DNA of 64,000 nt from Hawksworthiomyces lignivorus. Lineage: Eukaryota; Ascomycota; Sordariomycetes; Ophiostomatales; Ophiostomataceae. Location: contig NTMA01000029.1 of assembly GCA_002917075.1 (NCBI GenBank), positions 250,810-314,809 on the forward strand, written 5' to 3'. The number at the start of each line of letters is the position of its first letter. Within the stretch, counting starts at the first letter, position 1. The notes beneath the pieces are model-generated. The model worked only from the letters and a program-made list of their open reading frames with translations. It was not told where the DNA came from and searched no databases. Shown in pieces: positions 33,082-45,405 of the stretch. The position numbers and the translations under genes are program-made.

Positions 33082-33224
33082 TACGAGGTGTACAGGGGTA
33101 ATAATTGTTATTTTGTTACCTGTGTTTTAGTATGGGATGCTAGAATCTTCAGTGCTATTCTGGGCACTTCGATCTCTAAAAAGATACAACCCAATTAACA
33201 ATTATTACCCCTGTACACCTCGTA
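33082..33224. mobile_element. MITE with perfect 27-base terminal inverted repeats and TA duplication
   Basis: Two exact inverted copies of a 27-base sequence beginning CGAGGTGTACAGGGGTAAT lie at 33084-33110 and 33196-33222. Both are flanked by the dinucleotide TA (33082-33083 and 33223-33224). The internal region is about 85 bases and noncoding. A short element with perfect terminal repeats and a TA target duplication fits a non-autonomous Tc1/mariner/pogo-family MITE. The perfect match of the ends suggests recent movement. No transposase gene is present in the window. Confidence 0.8.
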
Positions 33225-33272
33225 CCACTCTGTCTCTTCGGGTGTCTTAGCTCGTCTTAGTCTTGTTAGGGC

Positions 33273-33659
33273 TTACTCCTTTAGGCACCATGCATGCCAC
33301 CTCTCTAGAGCCGTTTGTGTCCCATATCCCCAGTACAAAAGCAATAAAAGCGCGACCCGATCATGGCAAAACCGAATCGCCGGGACGAATACGCACATAT
33401 GTAAGGACTGCATAGCATACGGTGCATGAGGCGAAACGACGTACGACTCTGGCTTCGTTATCAGAGTTGCAGCAGAAACAAGCGAGGCCAGGGAGGGTCC
33501 GAGAATCGTCCTAGAAAGGAAAGCGAATAGCCGCAAGGGATCATGTTGGAGAAAATACACACAGTCCTTTTCGGTGCAATATTCATACCAGAAAAAGGCA
33601 ACTTTCACGCAGAGGATGTCAGAAAAAGGAACAAATGAAGTGTGGGAAGAAACGCTCAA
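33273..33659 (-). CDS. Hypothetical open frame of 128 codons, doubtful
   Basis: This is the longest intact open frame in the desert, starting MSVSSHTSF. It contains hydrophobic stretches such as LLLLLYWGYG but no recognised motif. Codon composition is unremarkable, and no splice signals extend it into a larger gene. It is included because of its length and may well be chance. Confidence 0.15.
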   Translation of the reverse strand: MSVSSHTSFVPFSDILCVKVAFFWYEYCTEKDCVYFLQHDPLRLFAFLSRTILGPSLASLVSAATLITKPESYVVSPHAPYAMQSLHMCVFVPAIRFCHDRVALLLLLYWGYGTQTALERWHAWCLKE

Positions 33660-36600
33660 GAGACCCTACGTGGCCAAAATACGAAAGAGAAACCCAACTT
33701 GGTTCTCAATCCACAGTACGACTGTTATCTAGCGCCATGCACAACGACATTTTTCATTTTCAGCAGTTTTTGTTTTGTTTCTTTTCTTTTTTTTTTGCAA
33801 GGATCTTCCCACATCGTTTTGGCTTCGATAGGCTATAGGCTAGTTGTTGTGGGCCTCTTAGCACAAACCGCTATGCTTATGGCCGCAACGTAAGATACTG
33901 CAAGCCCTCTTCCCTCGCTTGCTTTTATGGCGTAGGACGTACATAGAACATCTTTGGATAAGCTAAAACTGCGGCTTCTCTCGCAATTTGTTGTTTTATC
34001 CTTGTGACTTGCCCCTCTTAGGAAATACAGTCACAGGAATTAACCAATGTGGAATCACGGGTCACGATCCTGATCTGCAGCTGTTTAACACTAATCTAAA
34101 CTGCTGTAATGACGGTCTCACCCGTCTGTATTCCGTAGATTTTGCTTTAGCAAGGATCGAAAGATTGACAACGGTCCGCTCTAGCATCTCAGAGTCGAGG
34201 TTGTTCGATACAAAAGGGGGCGTGGGGCTTAGGCGAGGGATAGGATGAATGAGAAATGTAACAAATCACGCATCATTCGTACCATAATCAGGCCGAGGCC
34301 GAGTTCTTTTGAGTGCATAGTGCCTATCGAAACCAAATGGAACTAGAGATAGACGTTACGAAAGCGATATGATCATAGAATCGCAGAGAGCCTCGGCTTG
34401 TTTCAATATTTCACCGCTCCCAGTGGCCATCTTCGTTGCCAAGACAAAGTGACTGCTCGCAAATTGATTGATGTTCTCTCGGCATAGCTGTGTCCTGCAT
34501 ATATATCCACAACACAATGCAGATGATAATATTGTCTCTTCGAAGGGCGGGCGCTGATCATCTGGCAGTCTTCGCTGGGCCTTCTACCGCCAGCTGGGAG
34601 AGAGGCGCTAAAGTAGTGCAAGGAATAACCGTTGAAATATGAAGCCAATCCAATGAGCTCTCGCATGTTCTCCTTCCGTTACATTATTACCACTTCGTTC
34701 CTTTGTGGAATGTCCTGTTGAATCCGACGAACGACAGGCATCTCCCACATGTATTCCACAACCAGGCAATGCAAGGCATATTACGATAGCATCTATCAGA
34801 AATTATGGTGACAGCAGCCGATATGCATTGAATTATGCATGAGGTGCAGACACCCAATATCCTCTCTATAACGTTTATCAGCTAGTCGCCGTACGGGTGT
34901 AGAATGTTCTCTTTGTTAGGAAATACCCGCAAGACGGCGATGATGAGCACTAGACTTTACAAAATCTAAAATAAGACATGGGACGAAGCTTTCTCAGTTC
35001 CGAATGTCATAAAATATGTAGCTAATATATCTAGTTATGCATATCATTTCCTATATCCGCATGTTTGAATACCCGAGGAACTACCAGCATTCACATATAT
35101 CTATATCTATATAAGTGTAGCTAGACTTATTCCAACGTAAAAAGCTTATCTAGGAGCCCTTGATTTCAACCAACCACATAAGAATATACCAACAAATAAC
35201 GCTACTATTTTCAAAGTTGGTCAGCCGCTCCAACTTCCGGAAGTTGTCTGCATAGCATGTTGTTTTCGACGAGAGTCAACTATGATAAGGACAAACAGCT
35301 ACCTTCCAACAGTTAGTCAACGCTTGCGTTTAAGTGTTGTTAAATTCTGAGCAGCAGTGGCGACCCCTTGCCTCCCACTTTTGTGCCGTTGGCCTCAAGA
35401 AATATCACTGTCAGCGCTTCAGCTGTACATATGAAGAATAAATTTGATCGTGCAATGCAACGGACATTATTCGGCTTACAGCATTTGCTAGCTAATTGAC
35501 GGAAATTTCATCCACCTCCTCCTTACATGAGTTATTTCGGCTGTCTTTACCCTGGCTGTAAACTGATACAATAGCAAATAGCATGTCTAAACATCTCTAC
35601 GAGTATTACTGGAATTCTCTTAGTAATATTTTTATGTCGGATTATTTATGCTGGGATCAATGGCAGTTGATAAGAGTAAAGGGTAGATAATGATGATGGA
35701 AGTGACTACTTCAAGGTTACTGTTGCAATTCTTCGCCATTCTAAAAATTAACTTATGACAATCACAAAAACAGACCGCATTATCGAAAGAAGGTTTCTTT
35801 AAAGGTAAAAAAAAGCCAAAGTCGAAAGCTGAAAAAAGATGCTGTCAAAGGAAAGAGGCGATGGTGCTTCAAGAGGGGAAAAAAAAAAAAAAAAATAAGT
35901 AAATAAATCACAAGACAAAGTTAAGAGGAAGCGAGCTAAGAAATAAGCTTAATTTTTTTGAAAGCATATGCATTTACTATTTGCAACTTCGGTACACACA
36001 TTTGGTTCAGATAAAAGCTATGTATGTACGGCGATTTCTTTTATGATGGAATTGTAAAAAGCGCTCAGATTGGGAAAATTTGCTTATGGCAGGCGGCATC
36101 GATCCGATTCGATGTTTTACCATGTTTTACCACCAAAAAAGAAAGTGTTTTCTGTTTCTTACTAGCTCACGCTTCCGATAGGTTCGTCTTGTCTGTTGTG
36201 AGACGCGAATGGACTTCATCTGCGCCCGTGGTTTGCAAGCCACTTTTTATGTCCAGCCAATGAATGGAGTAAAGACGAAGGTTTTATTCTTCCAGAGAAA
36301 AGCGTATCTAAGCGAAAGGATCAAACGCGACACGGCTGAACGATTCCAATCTTGCATACGCTGATCAATCTCCATGTGCTCCACGCAGATATCGGTCGGA
36401 TCAGCTAATCACAATAAGGCTTTCAAAATCTTAACACGCTTTCTTATAGATGTGGTTCAACTTTCAGACTTATCCTAACTATGTAGAAGCTCATAACTCG
36501 CTCTTCAATTAATATTTGGATCTCCTTGCCAGCATATTATAAAAGCATGTACATTTTTGAATCAGACAGATGGAATACTGTCCAAGCTCGAAGTTGTTGC

Positions 36601-37181
36601 ACTAGGGGACATGAAAACCTCAATGGTGAGATATTGAAAGAGCCCAAGACGTGTATGTGCCATACTACCATTGCATTTTTTTTTTCGATCATTCGCATAA
36701 TGCCTCATATTTGTTACTAGGATTGGTGGCTAGCATGTCTTTAGTAAATCATATGAGCATCTATACATGATCAAAGTCACTGAATTTATCTCGGATGGCC
36801 AAAGAGCATTCTCGCCGACCGTGCGGATGGGAGAGACAGCCGGACTTGTGCTACTATGACACGCAGCAGGTGCATCTCAGATTACGGCCTAGACGCTAGG
36901 TTTGAGAGACAGATTCGCATTCGGTCATAGCTAATTCAACGTTGTTGGTTACTCTTTATTGCAATTCTGTGTAGCTATAACCATGACTGAAATTTATATT
37001 GGTTTCCATCCTAGGAGGACTCCGTTTAGAGGAGATGTACTTAGTTTGTACTAGATAATCATAAATACAATCAAACATAGCTATGACAATAGAAACACAA
37101 TGTTAATGCCCTTGGAAAAATCATATGCCTGGATACAACATGTAATTCCAACAGTCGACAGCTCGCAACAAGCTGGGCTGC

Positions 37182-37415
37182 CTAGCGTTTGATGATCTGC
37201 GTGACGTCGATATGATGTTTGTTTCGGTCATTAGTTCTCATGAGATATTGCTCCATTGCTTCTTCACCTGCAGAAATTCTATTTCAGATGAGAGACTGCT
37301 AATGAGCAATGCTACGTGAAAGATGAGCGGTGAGATAGCAACAGTAACAGAGCTTTCACGGCGATACTCTTGATCCAGACCTTGTAACACTCACTTCACC
37401 TTTATCCATGGCCAT
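37182..37415 (-). pseudogene. Possible two-exon coding relic
   Basis: A short spliced reading (37415-37400, then 37267-37182) gives a 33-residue product starting MAMDKGEEAMEQY and ending in a basic segment before a TAG. The acceptor TTCTGCAG is good. Further upstream (about 37860-37560, minus strand) another stretch reads for dozens of codons interrupted by TGA codons that could be CGA changed by C-to-T mutation. The protein is not recognised. It is possibly what is left of a mutated gene. Confidence 0.2.
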
Positions 37416-38011
37416 GTCGAAATTCAGAGTGCCTCAATTTAAAGTGGATTTGATCATGATACACCTTCTCAGAGATGTGAACGAGAAAATAAGACGAGTA
37501 GATTGATATCAGCGGGCTGCATTACATTTTTTGCACGCTGAATGAATAGGCTGCGTCACCGGTACGAAAGCCCATTGTAGATTAATTCTATATCCAGCAT
37601 TGGAATTTGTGGAATAGCCTTAGACCTGGGTTCTATATGCCTCTTGCGTTCCCTACTAGTTTTATGGCTTGAACCGTGCAGCATCTCTGTGAGTGAGCGG
37701 CGAAGCACCGGTCATACGAGCTTGTCATTGGAGTCGGGATGCTTATTGTGACATTTGACATGCGGGTGACTCTCCATGTAAGTCACCATTTCATTCTTGC
37801 CATGCCAGTGATGTCAGTAAGACGTTTTTCGTCTAAACTTTAACACGATGGAGTGAAGGTATACATAGTCGATATGTGCAAATGCTATACGAGCAGTACT
37901 ACGTAGCTGCCCAGTTTATGAAAACCCGGCCGCCTTCCTTTTCCTTTTTGCTTTTCCAAGTATGTAGTGGATACTTGAACACATCCGGGCTGACTCCACA
38001 ATAGCTTCAGG

Positions 38012-38149
38012 ATGGCCGTTCCTCATGCTTTTGTTACCGACTACTGTCTAGAAATTTGGGAAGAGATTGAACAAAGAGGCGGTTATGACTTATTGAACAG
38101 AACAGCCAGTTACTTAGCTCAAAATTCTCAAAAATATAAAACATCTTAG
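38012..38149 (+). CDS. Small open frame, 45 codons, unrecognised
   Basis: An ATG-started frame encodes MAVPHAFVTDYCLEIWEEI followed by EQRGGYDLLNR and a short polar tail. Composition is protein-like. No signal peptide or domain is seen, and no donor site obviously extends it. It could be a small protein, the first exon of a lost gene, or chance. Confidence 0.2.
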   Translation: MAVPHAFVTDYCLEIWEEIEQRGGYDLLNRTASYLAQNSQKYKTS

Positions 38150-40364
38150 CCCCATGAAGACCCAACATTTTTATAACAAGACAATGTATGGAACTCGTTC
38201 TGTAAGATTTGCAAGATATCGCTTGGAAATGCTGGCGAGACGAAAGTAGCGAGCTACCATAGACTTCATTTTTAATAGTAGACTATGTAGAACGAGTGTA
38301 GGGAACAATAGAGTGCACAAACCACTAACACTTCTAACCGATGAAATAGAAACAAAAGCTATCTTCTTTGAACGCAGCTGGCCGGTCCTTTTACAGGTGA
38401 TCTTGGTCGAGGGGCCTAAGACTTGACGCTTGACAATCATGAGCTACGCGCCACCGTCATTGCGTACTTAATTTCCTTCAAAAATCCTTTCTTCGAAAGA
38501 CTTATCTTACACTACAACGTGATTTCACACCGAAATACTGAACACTTACTTACTCCACAGATAGCTTTCGCCTGGTTATGCAGGGCTTTGCTCCTTTTTC
38601 AGCTAGAAATTAGTATGGCGTGGCTTTTAATTAATACTTTCCTATTGCCAGCCACCAGCATGGAATAAATCACTTGTGGTACACATTGATCTAAAATCTT
38701 GGTTTTTTTTTCATAACATCCAAAGATGCAGCTCATCTCAGCAGCCTTCATATGGAGTCTGCTTAGGCCACATAAAATGACCCTTCAAGTGCCACAGTAT
38801 TTGAATAATATGGAGCGTTCATCTTTACAGAGTGGTTGGCTTAAGTCTGAGAGATAGTAGGATCGAAGATATTCCAATGTCTATAGTAAGACATAGAACA
38901 CGCAAGCTACCGCGCTAAGACTGTCACGGCGTTAGAATACTAGCTTTCCTCGTTGAGAGGCGCCCGTGAATATATAAGCGAGTTGGAGCTAAACATACTT
39001 CCTCCCGTATGACCGAATATATTGCAAGTGCTTTGTGTCCAGCATTAATTCAAGTAGATACGCCGAGTCCTCGGCGCCTGGGATTCTTTAAGTGGGGAAA
39101 TATTGGAGAAACTTAAACGATTTGCCTCAGATCACAGTCTAACTTTAAACAGATAGTTTAAAGCGCGCTCACGGAGAATTCCATGTTGCTTGACTCTCTT
39201 TCTTTTTTCCAGATCTTGTCTTCAATGGAAATGCGCAGTCCCCCCTGAGTAGTATTTTTGCATGCTCCATTCCTTCACCCCGGATCATTGCTAGGGCCAT
39301 AAGAAGCAAGGATTATTCCACGTGGCGTATAATGATATGTCACAATCTCGAAAAACCAGATCGATTATGCAAAGAAGAGAGAGCAGTAGCTACTACTTGT
39401 GATTCTGAAAACTATGTAAAATTGACGAACAGACCACTTACGAATACAGCCACAATCATTTTATTAGACTTGAGCTTTCCCTTGGCAATTTGATTTTGGT
39501 CTATTTTATCCTAGTCATTGTCTTTTATAAACACCAGCTTATAGCAAGACTTACGCAAGATCGCCATCATATTCTAGAGCGGATCCGCATTTTCTGTTTA
39601 TTTGAGGCGATCTAATTCAGGCAACTAATGGAGACCATTGGAGCCAATAGTTCAGCGTACTTCCGTGAACATCCAAGAAACCAGGTCCACTGGATTTAGT
39701 GGCACTTCCAAGCCAATACTAAGCTCACATCGACCACCTCACCGTGCTGTGGGGTGTTCGCTGCATTAATCCCTCAGACTGCATTGACGTAAGACTGACA
39801 CTTATACGCGAATTGCTACCTCTACTGGATAAAACTCCGTCTTTGGCAGTTCTCGATTCTTACTAGGTGCAAAAATATTCGTAGTCGCAGAATGAACTGC
39901 CGAAGTATGCTTGCCAAGGTTGTGTCACAGCTGTCTTGTACTCAGTATTTCCACTATGCGAAAAATTAGCAAATATATCGTATTCTCGAAGTGTCGCGAC
40001 CGACCACCGTCGGCTCATTTGGCCAAACCACCACTGGTCTTTTTGAATTTAGCATAGGCCAATGATGCTTGCGATCCGGAACCGCAAAGGTTAGCTCCAA
40101 ATGAAACAGGAAGCTTTAAACCGTGGAGGAAAAGTAGTCCGCAACAGCCTGTGTATTATTACCTAATCCAAGCATACTAAAGCTCTCAGGGGCACGGAGT
40201 AGACTTTTTCAACATAACACATGCATAATTCTACACGATATCATTAGCACAAGTTGTTTAAATTGGAATACGAAACACGCAAAAACTTGGCGATGAGAGC
40301 TCGTACCGCCATCCAATGATTTAGCTTCCCGGTAGTACCTATAACTAGAATTATTATATGTATT

Positions 40365-40432
40365 GCGTTGTGAGAATCGAACCCACTTCAGCTAGAAATA
40401 AGAGTCTTCTATTAGCTAAGAGTGCTGAACTT
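40365..40432 (-). pseudogene. Decayed tRNA-like sequence, probably from tRNA-Lys(CUU)
   Basis: On the minus strand the T arm is intact (GTGGG, loop TTCGATT, CTCAC), preceded by GACTCTTA in the position of a CUU anticodon loop and TAGCT in the position of the D arm. The D loop is shortened, and the acceptor strands (3' side AACGC) do not pair convincingly with the 5' side. It is most likely a tRNA pseudogene or the head of a tRNA-derived repeat. Confidence 0.35.
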
Positions 40433-41958
40433 TGTTCAAGAGAAACATAATAGGCGTAGTTTACAAACTAAATTATTTCAGCTACATGTATATCAATATG
40501 AGGATCACTAATCAGCAGTATCAAACCTCGTCAAAATTCTATCGGGTAGCTTCGAGTAGTATAGGTTTGTTATTTACGTATTTGTCGGGCTGTAACACAA
40601 AAGATCACTCAAGTTATTCATACTGCTAATCGTCCCTTAAAAATAAAATCAACAATGGCAAAAATAAGCAAGCGAATGGCGATCTGACATAGATACTCCG
40701 GATCTTGGTATGTTTCCGATGGAGTGGGCCGCTGAACTGGTAAATTTTTTAGTTTATGCAGTGTATTCAGGCACGAATTGCATTTCTCACGATTTATTGC
40801 TAGCAAAAGCGTGAAGCTGGTGAATCCATCTTTCATTGACTCCACAGGATATGGGTCCGACCTCCCAAGACTAGAACAAGATATAACCCAGATAGTGTGT
40901 AGCAACCCGGAACGGCTGAATCTACATCTGATATCCCTGCTGTTGCATCTGACGTGTCCACTTTTTTGAGAATTGGAAAGGTATACTCAAACACGTGTGT
41001 TCCTTCTTTTACTGCTAAAGCTACTTGTACAGTGAGATTCCGTTGTACTTTTCAAGCAGGTACGAAAACCTATAGAGAGGCGATTTGCTTGGATTGCCAC
41101 GCTTGTTATCGAAACAACAGTACTACCGCAAAAATAGTAAAATAAAAATAAACAAATTTGTGAGACGGTCACTGAAGATCAAGTTCATATATTAGCATTC
41201 AAAAATTCGTCCGTAAGATACTGCAGATTAGGCTTATGCAGCAGATCATAGGACATTCGTCTGTCTATCGTGTGGTGCTTGATAGCATTGGACTCTTTAT
41301 CGAGTGCATAACAGGTCAAAACGCAGTGAGAGAACGAAGTAGCTACGAATATAAAAGCCATTGACTTAGACCGATCTAGGCTCCCCTCTTTTACATGGCT
41401 ACTAATTCGAACGGATTTATTCAGCGTCTCAGATGTCATTTTGACACGGACCATTGCTTAGTGTCTTCATATGGCCGTAGCAAACACCACCAGGTCCGAG
41501 CACCCGGGATTTATACGTATTTGGTTAAGGCTATGTTGTCTATAACAGTATTCTATGATGCCGCTGAAGAAGACCTCCCTCCAGCTCGGTTTAACTACTT
41601 CATCGTACTCATTTTCTAATATGACTTTAGAAGAACGAAAAGATTTAGTGTGATATTGGAAAAGCCACCTGCATGCCCCTGAGTATAGTGCCGTTTTCTG
41701 TACTTTTCAAAGGAAACCCGTCTTATCGCGAAGAAAGGTTGATGAAAGTTGTTATAAACAACAATAGTCCCATAATGAGTTCAAGAGTCCCATCCGCCCT
41801 TGCTAGTTTTATCCTCTCGTCTCCTTGTTTCACATTACTGTTTAATAAAATCGTCCATACCTTTTTATAGCAATACAACATTTTCTATTCGCTTAATTGG
41901 TTCTTCTATTTATTGTCCTCTTCGGAGATTTTTTTCTGGACACAACTTTTCGGCGGCC

Positions 41959-44777
41959 ATGGCGACCGCAGATGAATTGTTCCAAGAATGGGGAGGGAAG
42001 ATTGTGCCTGGGTCTTACAATGGAGGTTTCGTGACACTCAGCTATGTGGTGTCTCTCATCGGAGCTGCATCAACACTGGAGCTGATTAACAGACGAACAG
42101 CACCCAAAGGCATATTTAATCAGTATGAAATACTTGCCCGCAAGCACGAACCTAAGAAGTTAACTGACACTTTGTAGCTTGCTTCTCGTTAGCGCTGCTA
42201 TCACTATGGGTGGAATCTCTATTTGGTGTATGGTAAGTAGCTTTTCTCTTTCCTTTCGTCTCCGGGTGCAATCTGGATCGCTAATCCTAGCAGCATTACA
42301 TAGGAAACCGAGCCTTGGACCTCTCGAATGGTCAGAAAGAGCTGCAAATTCTATACTCAAGCGGTTTTACGGCATTATCCTTCTTCGTACCTATCGGCGT
42401 GCTTCTCGCTGCCTTTGTTGCTATCGGAACGAATGACCAAGTCCAATGGTGGCGTGTAGCCGTAGGAGGAACCATGGCTGGCGCTGCTATTTGCGGAATG
42501 CACTACCTGGGCAACGCTTCCATTAGCAACTACGCCTGCCAGTACCATATTAGCACCGTCGTGGGCTCTGCAGTTATATCCGTTGTTGCCAGTATCACTG
42601 CTCTTTTGCTCTTCTTCGTCTTTCGCGCTGCTTGGACCAATAGTTGGTGGAAGCGCGGGCTGAGCGCCATTGTGCTGGCCGGTGCTGTTTCAGGCATGCA
42701 TTGGTGCGCTGCGATGGGTACAAAATATCGCCTAATTTCTCTAAACCCGGGGACCAATGATCTATCTCGCAATGCGACCGTTATCGTTGTCATCTGCCTC
42801 TCGGTTGGTGCTTGCGTGGTCATAGGTGCCATAGCTGTCACCACAGCGCATGTCATGAGCCGATATGCACAAAAAGCCCAGCAAGTCGTCTTGGGAGTGG
42901 CTGTTTTCGACAAAAGGGGCCGCGTGCTTGTCAGTCCAGACGGCTTGCTTCCATCCGAACCGATCACAGAGACATTCATGGGAAAGTCGGTACAGGATTC
43001 ATTCTCCGTCTCACACCCACTATTCCAATGGATGTTCCAAGCTTCACGTAACTGGGGCAGCATCAACAACATCCTCATTGGCATGCACAATCACCTTTCC
43101 CACTTACCGCATAAAGGCAACGACGTCAGCCGTAGTGGGATTCAGTTGATCAACGAGCATGGTGAGCTGATTCCAAATTACGAGATCGCTTTATGCGAAC
43201 TTTTCTGCACTGCTGCTCAAGCATTGGCATTCAAACTCAAATCACCGCTTTCGCATGTGGGCATCTTATGGGACGAGATTCTCGTTACGGGATCCGAATA
43301 CGGGAGTATACAGCGTCAGCAGGAGATTGAACGCGTTCTTAAAAATGAGTCGAGTAAAAAAGAGGCAATCGACGACAGCAACGACATAGCCGAGAGGGGT
43401 CTGAGCCGACCGCAAGCGCAGGCTTATGGACGTGGTTCGCTGATGTTTCTGGTCCGCCATGTCGAGTCTTCCCGGGAAATTAGAGATCTGGAAGCTGCTG
43501 GTTACCGCTTCGCAGAGGTGCGCCAGGTCTCTGGCATCATTGGATCAAGTATGCAGATCAAGGCCATGGATATCGAGTCCAAATTAAGAGTCATGCTAGA
43601 GTATTCGAAAGACAACTCAATGCTCGACCCGGGAGTGCATTTAGGATTCTTTGCGGTGCGTGCTCGTGTTGGAGACGCTGGCTTCGATGTTCTCGTGGAA
43701 AAAGAAGCCCGAAATTTGTTGCCTTCGGTGCAAATGCCCTTTGATACCCTCGAGCCTTGGCAGATTACATTCCTACAACAGATTGATCGCCTGAGACCAG
43801 ATGCAATCATTCGCCGCCTTGGTAGTCTAAAACAACTGTCCCATAAGGAAGCTTTCTTTTCGTCGCAGATTGTTGAATCACTTCATAGTCTCCGCCAATG
43901 GGTCTCTCACCCCGTCTTTGACGATGCTATTTTGACGGCCAAAGCCGTAAAAGTACCCTGCCGCCGCAGTGAAGATGGCTCGGGCCCTAGCATGGCGTCT
44001 ATGATTACTCTCTGCGTTGTCATGAACATTCACCAAAATATAAACAACCAAACATGCGAATTGGTACCGCTGAGCTTCTTCAAAGTACATCAACTTGTAT
44101 ATCGCGACTCGCCCCATCATCTCGCCTTCCTACGAAGTGTCCATCGAGACATTGCTCCCATCATCAATGCTGCGCCTCCACAGAAGTCTCAGTCCACGAC
44201 TCATTCTAGCCGCTTGCAAGGGTTATATGACGCGCGCCCTCCAAAGGCTCTACGGCGGCTGGGAAGGTCTGGCACAATTCGCACGTATCCCCACTCTCGT
44301 GGCTCATCGCCTCAAGGCTCTACCAAGGCCAACTCGACTAAGGAGCTGTGGCCGGGTGCACGCGGCAGTCTTGACTTGGGCCCCCAGGCTCCATCAGCTG
44401 ACTCGAGTTCCGAAGTGGACAATAAGCCTAGCTATGCAGAAGAATCTCTGCCGTCGTCAGTACAGAAATCGTCCTACGGCGGTATCATGGTATCGCAGGT
44501 GATTACAGTCAATGTACAGGAGTCACAGACATCTGGATCTGACAAACATCACCAGCGGATGCAAACGCACAAAGAAAATGACCTGGAAACCGATTTGCCG
44601 GCCGAGACAACGCCAGAAACAGCAGGCTCGTCGACTATTGAATTGAAGAGCCTACGAAACAACGCGTCAGATCACAACATCAGCGTTGGTGTAGTTGTAT
44701 CAAAAGCAGAGGCGGAAAGCGAGAGTCAAACATTCGTTGATGAGCTGTTCAGGATATCTGTTAATCAGCGGCAGTAA
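41959..44777 (+). CDS. MHYT-domain membrane signalling protein
   Basis: Three exons (41959-42122, 42178-42232, 42294-44777) encode about 900 residues. Introns are GT-AG and in phase. The first 260 residues or so form the seven-helix MHYT module. Three diagnostic repeats are visible: WCMHYIGN, which is completed only across the second intron, then GMHYLGNAS and GMHWCAAMG. These Met-His-Tyr motifs are thought to bind a metal and sense a diatomic gas or redox state at the plasma membrane. The cytoplasmic remainder (about 640 residues) has no catalytic domain I recognise. Its last 200 residues are Ser/Pro-rich and probably disordered. Fungal proteins of this layout are annotated as MHYT signalling proteins, and their partners are unknown. 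It stands alone at the edge of the gene desert. Confidence 0.88.
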
Positions 44778-45405
44778 GCTCACTTATAAATTGAATTATA
44801 GAATTATTGTAGAATTAGTGAATACACAAGAGCAATCTTGGATTTTTTATTATAAGAATATTAGCCCTCTTTCTCAGGATCAAATGTACTAGGCGTTTAG
44901 TATCAACTGTAACCAATAACCTGTACAGATAGCTTTACATCCAAAGCGCACGGTTTTTCACAGAGAAGGCTGAAATAAAATTTGCTCTTTACAATTTTTG
45001 TTTTATTTTATTTTATTTATTTTCTAATTTTTTAATTTTTTAATTTTTTTTTTAAAAAAAAAAACCAGAAAGGTAATTTTGAATAATAATTTAATTATCT
45101 AGAAACGACCGCCAATTTTTCTGGCTTTACATTCGTATTCTCATCATTGTAATCCACAGTAATGTTGGCTTCTACCAATGCTTAGGAATTTCAGACATGA
45201 GATAAACTGTTCTCTTAGTTGACAAATTGTCTCCAAGGATATAAATTGTATGCTAAATACCAAATCAACTCGGATAGAATGAGTAATTTGGATATGAAAT
45301 TGCGATTCGTGACCTGGCAGCGCGCCAGAAACGCCATTTTACATCAAGTTGTCACCACCAGTAACATTATCCTATCTCGTATAAAGTATACATGTTTCAT
45401 GCAGA
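44778..45405. other. Convergent intergenic with low-complexity A/T tract
   Basis: This is the 3' flank of both neighbouring genes. A T- and A-rich low-complexity tract occupies 44995-45065. No gene is seen. Confidence 0.6.

Larger units (their letters stand above)
31567..41958. other. Gene desert of about 10.4 kb
   Basis: No intact gene is evident between the PKS start and the MHYT gene. Composition is AT-biased with frequent stops. The first few hundred bases are presumably the PKS promoter, and the last few hundred (41640-41958, pyrimidine-rich) the MHYT promoter. Poly-A runs occur at 35878-35895. A MITE (33082-33224), a tRNA-like relic (40365-40432) and several short possible coding relics are listed separately. 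The rest shows nothing I can name. Confidence 0.6.
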
